From a bacterium (GTDB taxonomy: Bacteria > Actinomycetota > Acidimicrobiia > Spongiisociales > ZC4RG35): a stretch of DNA of 64,000 nucleotides. The stretch lies in contig JAPPFC010000017.1 of NCBI GenBank assembly GCA_028824015.1, forward strand, positions 62,001-126,000, written 5' to 3'. The translations under genes and the position numbers were made by a program. The notes under the pieces are model-generated. The model made no database searches. It was not told the origin of the DNA and was given only the letters and a program-made list of their open reading frames with translations. Each line of letters starts with the position of its first letter. The first letter of the stretch is position 1. Shown here piece by piece: positions 58,708 to 64,000 of the stretch.

Positions 58708-59924
58708 ACCAGCCAGCACTCTTGCGGGTCCTGTATTGGATTGGATGGCTGATCTGGATTGTTCTGGGGGCTCCCTGGCTGCTTCTACAGTTGCCTGAAG
58801 GTCTGTTCTTCGTCACCTGGACATTTAGCGAGGGCTGGGTGACGGTTACGTGGTCGATCATTGTCTGTTGGCTGATCCTGATCATCGCCTGGCCGGTTGT
58901 GTTCCGCCCTGTCCAGGTAAAGGACCGCCTGGTGAAGATGGGACGGGGGATCGCGGCGGGGCCGCCCATGCTGTGGGCCGGCATGCGCCGCAGCCCACTC
59001 TTCTTCGTCTCCTGGGGGGTGTTGCTGGGAGCGTGGCAGTTGGGGTCCTATCTTGCACCCCCGGGGGCCTTGGAACATCCCTTGGTGCCCGGATGGGACT
59101 ATGTGTTCGGCGACACCTTCTTCAGAATGTCCGGGGACTGGGCAGTCCGCGGGTTCGATCTTGAGTTTGTGGGTCTTGATATGGCGTCACTGGCGCCCCT
59201 GCCCATCTACGGGGGCGAGGCGACCTGGCCGGCGGTGTTCTTGGCTATCGCTTTCCATTCCGGCGTCACCCTATTCAGGCTGTTGTGCGGCATGGCGGTT
59301 GGTATGAGCCTCGGTCTTCTGACCGGTCTGGCCATTCCTTACTGGCCGTGGTTGCGCCAGTCGGCTTGGGCGCCCATGAACTTCCTGCGGATGATCCCCC
59401 TGCTGGCGGCTATACCCTGGTTGCAGTTCGCCGTGGGATCGACCCTAACCGGTATCACCCTCTATATCGCCTTCGGAGTGTGGACCACCATGGTGGTGGC
59501 CACCATGAACTCGGTGGCCAACGTGCCCGACCGGTACATCGAAAGCGCCCGTACCCTGGGCGCCTCCCGGCCCCGGACCTACTTCAAGGTGATAGTGCCG
59601 GGGTCGATTCCTGAGTTGCGCACCGCCATGCTGCTCTCCATGGGAGGTAGCTGGTCGCTGGCCATAGCAGCCGAGTTCCTCGGGTTCCCCACCGGACTCG
59701 GATACATGGCCAACGTGGCCGTGCAGGAGACCAACACCGCCAGGCTGGTTATAGTCGGGTTCATCGTGGCTTTCTATTCCCTGGCGACTTTCTACCTGCT
59801 CAACGAGGGATTCAAGAAGACTGTCAGTTGGATGCCGCAACGCACCACCAGGGGGACGGACATCAGCAAGGTGGCCGGAGCGGCGGGAACCGGGGGCCGC
59901 GCCGAAACCTTCGAGGCCGGATAG
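58704..59924 (+). CDS. Cassette B: ABC transporter permease 2 with extended N-terminus
   Basis: 406 residues, counterpart of the cassette A permease 2. N-terminal helix pair (YWIGWLIWIVLGAPWLLLQL) then SsuC-like core with IESARTLGASRPRTYFKVIVPGSIPELRTAMLLSMGG. N-terminal 60 residues and outer loop (about 140-180) diverge from A; the core is almost the same. TTG start through TTGA overlap with the ATPase stop. Confidence 0.83.
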   Translation: MNQPALLRVLYWIGWLIWIVLGAPWLLLQLPEGLFFVTWTFSEGWVTVTWSIIVCWLILIIAWPVVFRPVQVKDRLVKMGRGIAAGPPMLWAGMRRSPLFFVSWGVLLGAWQLGSYLAPPGALEHPLVPGWDYVFGDTFFRMSGDWAVRGFDLEFVGLDMASLAPLPIYGGEATWPAVFLAIAFHSGVTLFRLLCGMAVGMSLGLLTGLAIPYWPWLRQSAWAPMNFLRMIPLLAAIPWLQFAVGSTLTGITLYIAFGVWTTMVVATMNSVANVPDRYIESARTLGASRPRTYFKVIVPGSIPELRTAMLLSMGGSWSLAIAAEFLGFPTGLGYMANVAVQETNTARLVIVGFIVAFYSLATFYLLNEGFKKTVSWMPQRTTRGTDISKVAGAAGTGGRAETFEAG

Positions 59925-60016
59925 AACCTGCGCCGCGGCGTTAGAGACCGCGCTTATGGCGGCGGGCCGGGTTCTAGGCAGACACGCCGTTCACTGCATT
60001 TGAAGCTGTCCGTGAG

Positions 60017-60919
60017 GTGTTGACCGGCATCATCTTCGGGTTCATCACCGCGGTGACGTTGGGGATCAACAGCCTGCTCACCGCAGTCGTGGTGCGGCGC
60101 TTTGGCGTGCTGCGCTCTGTTTCGGTCACCGTGACCCTGGCTTGCATGGTGATGATTGCTTGGGCGGCGTTGATCGGTGTCCGAATCGAGATGGAGGCCG
60201 ACCATTTGTACCTCCTGATCTTCATGGGCTCTTGCATCGGCGCGGCCTTCCTGTGCGGCTACATGGCCCTCCGGCTGGGTCCGATCTCGGTGGTGAGCCC
60301 CATCGGCGCTCTGGGGGGCGCCATGACGGTGGTCTACTCCTTCTGGCTGCTCGGCGAGAGGCCGGGCGAGTTGCAGTGGGCGGGAATACCGGTGGCGGTA
60401 TTGGGAGCGGTGCTGGCGTCCCTGGTGATCCAGCGCGGGTCCAAGATACGGCTGATCACCCTGGGGCCCGTCTTCGCCTTGACAGGCGTCCTGGTCGGGT
60501 CGTTCTCCAACGCCGGACTCAAAATCCCCATCAGGGACGGAGTCGATCCCAACCTGACCGTTATCACCCAACGAGTGTTCACGGTGGCCGTCATCCTCTT
60601 GGTGTTCGTGGTCTTCTCACGGGTGACCGTGCAACGGCGTTTGAGGGGAGACGCCCGGCCCGAGACGAGCCCGGTGAAGATCACCTGGCGGACAGGATGG
60701 CTGATGGGCTTGGTGGGGCTCATCGACGGCGGTTCCTTCATATGCTTCGGCTACGCGCTGGCCCACGCACCCGCTTGGTTGATCTCGATCATCTCCCAAA
60801 CCGGCCGGGTGATAGCCGTGATCGGCGGTGTGATGTTCTTCAACGAACGACTCCACAGCCTGCAGTGGACAGGGATAGCTCTGATAACCGTCGGGGTGGT
60901 GATGTCCCTCCTCGGCTAG
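60017..60919 (+). CDS. Cassette B: EamA/DMT-family transporter
   Basis: 300-residue EamA protein, the only one in cassette B. Two EamA repeats; nearest relative in the window is paralogue 3 of cassette A. The second-half motif reads GGSFICFGYALAHAPAWLISIISQTGRV. GTG start in GAGGTGTTGACC. It is 92 bases after the ABC permease and probably in the same transcript, ending at the hairpin near 61133. Confidence 0.8.
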   Translation: MLTGIIFGFITAVTLGINSLLTAVVVRRFGVLRSVSVTVTLACMVMIAWAALIGVRIEMEADHLYLLIFMGSCIGAAFLCGYMALRLGPISVVSPIGALGGAMTVVYSFWLLGERPGELQWAGIPVAVLGAVLASLVIQRGSKIRLITLGPVFALTGVLVGSFSNAGLKIPIRDGVDPNLTVITQRVFTVAVILLVFVVFSRVTVQRRLRGDARPETSPVKITWRTGWLMGLVGLIDGGSFICFGYALAHAPAWLISIISQTGRVIAVIGGVMFFNERLHSLQWTGIALITVGVVMSLLG

Positions 60920-61230
60920 AACTGCCAGTATCTCGATGCTGTCGAGTTGTGAAATTAACCGTCGGTGAGGGGTTGAAACTTGTCCCACCCGTGTATCACA
61001 TTGAGATTGACCAAACACCGAACCGGTCCGTCCCGGCGTCGTGCGGACCGAGTGGAGGGATCACAAAGCTCTTGTCGGCCCGTCCCGGGCTGAGCGAAAG
61101 CCTGTTCGAACCAGGGCTAGGTGGTGGCGGGGGAGGGAGCCCGAAGGGGACCCCTCTTTTTCGCGACTTTTGGCCGTGAACGGGACTGAACCCTAGTTCT
61201 GAGGCTGCTGGCAGCGGGTGGAACCGCTGC
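60920..61230. other. Convergent intergenic region between cassette B and the hydrolase gene
   Basis: 311 bases without a gene. It contains a 6-bp GGTCCG/CGGACC hairpin near 61025-61050, a short arm resembling a tRNA T-loop near 61100-61115 (no complete tRNA around it), and the T-tailed hairpin at 61133-61161. Nothing else was recognised. Confidence 0.5.
61133..61161 (+). terminator. Rho-independent terminator of cassette B
   Basis: GAGGG-AG-CCC / GGG-AC-CCCTC stem with GAAG loop followed by five Ts (61157-61161). Confidence 0.55.
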
Positions 61231-62070
61231 TCAATCCTCGGGGAAGGTGTACTGGAATACTCCGCCGGTGCGCACCATCTCGGCGGCGATGGCGTCGGCG
61301 TGTTGGATAAAGCGATTGAGCATGGCGTTGATCTGGTCCGGCACCACCCGGAGGGCCCCATGTCCTGCGCCGACGGGTTTCCCGATCACCACCTGCGGGC
61401 ACAGTTCTCGGACCAGGTCCAGGTCGATGAGGGGTTGACCGCAGTCGACGTACAGGTAAGGGCACTCGATGGCTGCCAGGGTCGGCCCGGGATCGAAGAC
61501 GCTCAATCCGTGCCAGTCGCTGAGGATCACATGGTCGGGCACCTGGGCCAATCGCTCGGCTGCCTTCTGGGCGCGGGTCGGGTCGTCGGTGGGCAGGTGG
61601 GAGGCGCTGAGGAACCCGAGCAGCGTCTCCCGGAACGGGAGGCCCTCCTGCATCAGATGGTCGAAGGGTCCGTGATGGCGGGCGGTCCATCCGGGGATGT
61701 TGCTGGGTGAGTCCAGGCTGGCGATCGCGCCGATGAGTTCGGGATGTCGGGCAGCAGCTGAGATCACCACTTGCCCCCCCATGCTCTGGCCTACCAGCAC
61801 CGGCCGGTTCAGTCCCAGTTGCCGGATGAGTGCAGCCACATCGTCCCCGTGCTGCTCCATGATGTACAGCTCATCGGGTTTGTCGCTCTCGCCGTGGCCA
61901 CGGAGGTCGACCGCGATGCACCGGTGGTTGGGAGAGAAGTACTCCTCTTGGAGGTCGAAGCCGGTGCGGTTGCCGAAACCGCCGTGTATGAAGATGATTG
62001 CCGGATCGCCGGCGCCCACCTCGTGGTAGGCGATGCGGGTGCCGTCAGGGGTCGTGATCCATTCAGTCAT
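61231..62070 (-). CDS. Alpha/beta-hydrolase
   Basis: 279-residue soluble alpha/beta-hydrolase. Oxyanion region FIHGGFGN, acidic-loop DLRGHGES, nucleophile elbow GQSMGG (Ser), and catalytic His in GAGHGAL; acid likely in the DCGQPLIDLD strand. Start at 62070 (MTEWITTPDGTRIAYHEVG) matches the family; the frame is open further but runs under the cassette C leader. Lies between transport cassettes B and C on the opposite strand and may act on the transported compound (ester, lactone or amide), or be unrelated. Confidence 0.8.
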   Translation of the reverse strand: MTEWITTPDGTRIAYHEVGAGDPAIIFIHGGFGNRTGFDLQEEYFSPNHRCIAVDLRGHGESDKPDELYIMEQHGDDVAALIRQLGLNRPVLVGQSMGGQVVISAAARHPELIGAIASLDSPSNIPGWTARHHGPFDHLMQEGLPFRETLLGFLSASHLPTDDPTRAQKAAERLAQVPDHVILSDWHGLSVFDPGPTLAAIECPYLYVDCGQPLIDLDLVRELCPQVVIGKPVGAGHGALRVVPDQINAMLNRFIQHADAIAAEMVRTGGVFQYTFPED

Positions 62071-62149
62071 GGGAGCCAGCCTAGTTTGAGTTTTGTCTGG
62101 GGTGTAGCGACACCCGGGTAAAGGCTTGGGTATATTTCGGACGGTGAGA

Positions 62150-62167
62150 GTCGGCTGGTTTGCCGAC
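62150..62167 (+). promoter_or_regulatory. Leader hairpin upstream of cassette C SBP
   Basis: GTCGGC/GCCGAC with TGGTTT loop, 19 bases after the AT box TATATT (62131-62136). Same position as hairpins before SBPs A and B, but the following 33-base block has decayed here. Confidence 0.5.
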
Positions 62168-62227
62168 CTCAGTCGCCCTGGTCGACAGCCGTCGGCAGAC
62201 GGGCAATCGAGCGGAAGGAAGGCGCAA

Positions 62228-63829
62228 ACGAGGAAGTCAATACCACCTTTTGCTCTGGTTATCGCCATGGCGTTGTTGGTTGCGGGTTGCGGCGCTGGTG
62301 ACGAAGCGCCGGGAACTTCTGCTGCGGACCCGGTTGCCGCCGAGGCTGAGACTGCCCCACAACAGGAGGGTGCAGCCGTGCCCGAAGCTGACGCTGAGGA
62401 GGCTGCACCAACCGCCGACGAGACCGGGCCGTTACAGGATGAAGCGATGATGATGGAGGCCCCCGAGATCAGGGAAGCCGAGGTTGCCATGGGCTTCAAC
62501 GCCTGCTGCGCGGACACGGCCTTCTGGCTCATTCCCCTGGAGTTGGGTTGGTGGGACGATTTGAACATCACCATCGTTCCCAACACGCCCACCTACCACT
62601 TCACCTCCGGCGACGAGGCCATTGCGTGGTTGCGGAGCGGAGAGGGCAACGTGGCCCTCGGTTGGGTGCCGGGATTGTTCGGGTCGTTGGAGACCTCTGC
62701 TCAGGAGACCCCGCCCATTCTCCTGGCGGACATGTATGTCGGCTATGCCGTTCTGGTGGCGCCAGACAGCCCGTCCAAGACTGTGCCGGAGTTCATGGAG
62801 GAGGGATTGGCATTCCCCGAGGCCGCCCAGGCGGCCGTGCGGCAGTTGGTTGGCGCGGACATCTATATTTCGCCCGGCAGCATAGACCAGGCTCAGTACC
62901 TGGATGCGTTCTTCGCCCATCTGGATGAGTGGTGGGAGGCCTATCAGCAGGACATTCCCTCCGTGGACGGGGAGGGCAATCCCCTGGTGTTGTTGGACCG
63001 TGACGGCGAGCCCCTCCTGGATGAGGATGGCAACACACAGCCGATTCGGATAACGACCAACGACTGGCGTAACTACGCCAATCCTCAATATGTCAATGAT
63101 TCGGCGATCGTGGAGTTTTCGGCCGTTCCGGGCCGGATCGAGTACGCCGTGCCCTTCAGCGCCCCGATCCTGGTGCAGATGATGCGCAACGGCTGGGATC
63201 CGCTGATCAACTTCGGGATGATGATCGAGAACGATCCGTTCTCCCAGCAAACGGCGATCGCCAACTCCACCGTGGGCGGTATCGGCCTGTTGGCCAACCG
63301 CGAATGGGTCAACAACAACAAGGACCTGGTCTACCGGGTTCTCTCGGCCGCCTATCGCACCTTCGAGTTCCTCGATGATCCCGAGACCCAGCACCAGGGT
63401 TGGGAGATCGAGGCCAATCTCATCAACAACTATCGCCGGTTGAGCCTGGAGCCCGAGGACATCGGGACTATCTGGGACCAGATCGACCCCTCCTTCAGTT
63501 GGGAGGACCAGGAAGCTCTATGGGACTTGGACCTGCCGAGCTACCACCCCGAGATCGTGTATGCAACCCAGATCGAGAGGCTCAAGGTCAGGGGGGTGTT
63601 GGCCGGGGACTATGAGACGCAAGCCGGGCTAAAAGAGTTCCTGCTGGCCCAGGACCTCTACTACGAGATGAAGGAATTCGAGGCCCGCGCCGACGCATTG
63701 TTCGAGAGCGCTTCGGGAATGGACCTGTCCGCCGGCCAGGTTGATTTGATCGCCCAGGCCCAGCACCACTATGACATCTATAACTTCTACGACGCTCTCC
63801 GCTTCTTGGAGGCTGCCCTATCCGGGTAG
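62228..63829 (+). CDS. Cassette C: NMT1/SsuA-like substrate-binding lipoprotein, short linker, non-standard start
   Basis: Third SBP paralogue, closest to A (FNACCADTAFWLIPLELGWWDDLNI; identical DNA runs near 63040-63090 and 63780-63820). Lipobox LLVAGC. The Ala-rich stalk of A and B is replaced by a shorter acidic, Pro-containing linker. Aligning the leader (GGAAGGAA site and signal peptide) to A and B places the start at 62228, where ATG has become ACG. Other in-frame choices are TTG 62126, GTG 62144 and ATG 62267, the last giving a very short signal. The frame is intact to the stop, so the gene may still be expressed weakly. No permease or ATPase follows; an EamA gene starts 52 bases later. 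Confidence 0.7.
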   Translation, partial: TRKSIPPFALVIAMALLVAGCGAGDEAPGTSAADPVAAEAETAPQQEGAAVPEADAEEAAPTADETGPLQDEAMMMEAPEIREAEVAMGFNACCADTAFWLIPLELGWWDDLNITIVPNTPTYHFTSGDEAIAWLRSGEGNVALGWVPGLFGSLETSAQETPPILLADMYVGYAVLVAPDSPSKTVPEFMEEGLAFPEAAQAAVRQLVGADIYISPGSIDQAQYLDAFFAHLDEWWEAYQQDIPSVDGEGNPLVLLDRDGEPLLDEDGNTQPIRITTNDWRNYANPQYVNDSAIVEFSAVPGRIEYAVPFSAPILVQMMRNGWDPLINFGMMIENDPFSQQTAIANSTVGGIGLLANREWVNNNKDLVYRVLSAAYRTFEFLDDPETQHQGWEIEANLINNYRRLSLEPEDIGTIWDQIDPSFSWEDQEALWDLDLPSYHPEIVYATQIERLKVRGVLAGDYETQAGLKEFLLAQDLYYEMKEFEARADALFESASGMDLSAGQVDLIAQAQHHYDIYNFYDALRFLEAALSG

Positions 63830-63881
63830 TTCTCTGGTTGCGATTGGCTGCCAGCAATAGAGGCGTGAGGTTGTTTGAGGG

Positions 63882-64000
63882 GTGTTGACCGGCATCATCT
63901 TCGGGTTTGTCACCGCGGTGACGCTGGGGATCAACCGTCTGCTCACGGCTGTGGTGGCGCGGCGCTTCGGCGTGTTGCGCTCTGCTGCCGTCACGCTGAC
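63882..64000 (+). CDS. Cassette C: EamA/DMT-family transporter, 5' part only (runs off window)
   Basis: First 39 codons of a fifth EamA paralogue: GTG start in GGGGTGTTGACC, then LTGIIFGFVTAVTLGINRLLTAVVARRFGVLRSAAVTLT. It matches the N-termini of the other four. The upstream 52 bases join an SBP-like 3' end to an EamA-like leader, consistent with deletion of the ABC genes. Confidence 0.75.
   Translation, partial: MLTGIIFGFVTAVTLGINRLLTAVVARRFGVLRSAAVTL

Noticed and set aside
61081..61161. Possible tRNA or tmRNA remnant (T-loop-like TTCGAAC) downstream of cassette B
   Set aside because: No acceptor stem, anticodon arm or tmRNA tag could be assembled; only a T-tailed hairpin is convincing. 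It is also not a Sec tRNA, as no TCA anticodon loop is present.

Overview
The window looks like a piece of chromosome from a high-GC Gram-positive actinomycete, most likely an uncultured member of the Acidimicrobiia or a near relative (inferred, not proven). The evidence is a WhiB regulator with its four cysteines and GIWGG motif (35.2 kb), a mycothiol-type formaldehyde dehydrogenase (8.0 kb), an actinobacterial PAC2-family protein (12.9 kb), an Eis-type acetyltransferase (23.6 kb), many GTG/TTG starts, and a secreted M23 peptidase with a long TTTTRP linker. No insertion sequence, phage gene or CRISPR array was found.

Layout. 0-2.8 kb: the tail of NhaA and two tandem, partly gene-converted amino-acid-binding lipoproteins. 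2.8-7.0 kb: a translationally coupled molybdenum-hydroxylase maturation operon (CoxD-like AAA+, CoxE-like VWA, XdhC split in two, MocA-like cytidylyltransferase) plus a DUF4332 protein. 7-17 kb: VIT1-type transporter, mycothiol-linked and other dehydrogenases, an MBL hydrolase, tRNA-Asp and tRNA-Phe, acyl-CoA synthetase, PAC2 protein, amidase, ArgS. 17-21.5 kb: a glcDEF-like glycolate/lactate oxidase operon on the minus strand. 21.6-28.3 kb: iron-sulfur and housekeeping genes (Nfu-N, ErpA/IscA, RidA, glutamate dehydrogenase, Mrp). 28.3-38.8 kb: cell-envelope peptidase, MBL, NUDIX, FxsA, selA-selB, WhiB, NfeD, a receiver-domain protein, a CNNM/CorC-type protein and tRNA-Pro. 39-46.7 kb: two fold-type-II PLP enzymes, two tandem cytidine-deaminase-fold enzymes and a two-gene xanthine-dehydrogenase-type molybdenum hydroxylase, all on the plus strand and closely spaced.

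46.7-64 kb is the most unusual region: tandem paralogous transport cassettes. Cassette A is SBP lipoprotein, permease, ATPase, permease, then three EamA/DMT-type membrane proteins. Cassette B is the same with one EamA gene. Cassette C, running off the window, has an SBP followed directly by an EamA gene, with the permease-ATPase-permease block missing and the aligned ATG of the SBP changed to ACG. SBPs A and B carry a roughly 105-residue Ala/Glu-rich segment between the lipid-anchored cysteine and the binding domain. A and B share a promoter/leader block, and a covarying hairpin lies between SBP and permease. An alpha/beta hydrolase sits between B and C in the opposite orientation.

A reasonable working model (inference) is that the 39-64 kb block is a catabolic island. 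The ABC/EamA systems would move a nitrogenous, perhaps heterocyclic, compound, which is then hydroxylated by the molybdenum enzyme (matured by the operon at 2.8-6.6 kb), deaminated, and processed by PLP enzymes. The substrate cannot be read from the sequence.
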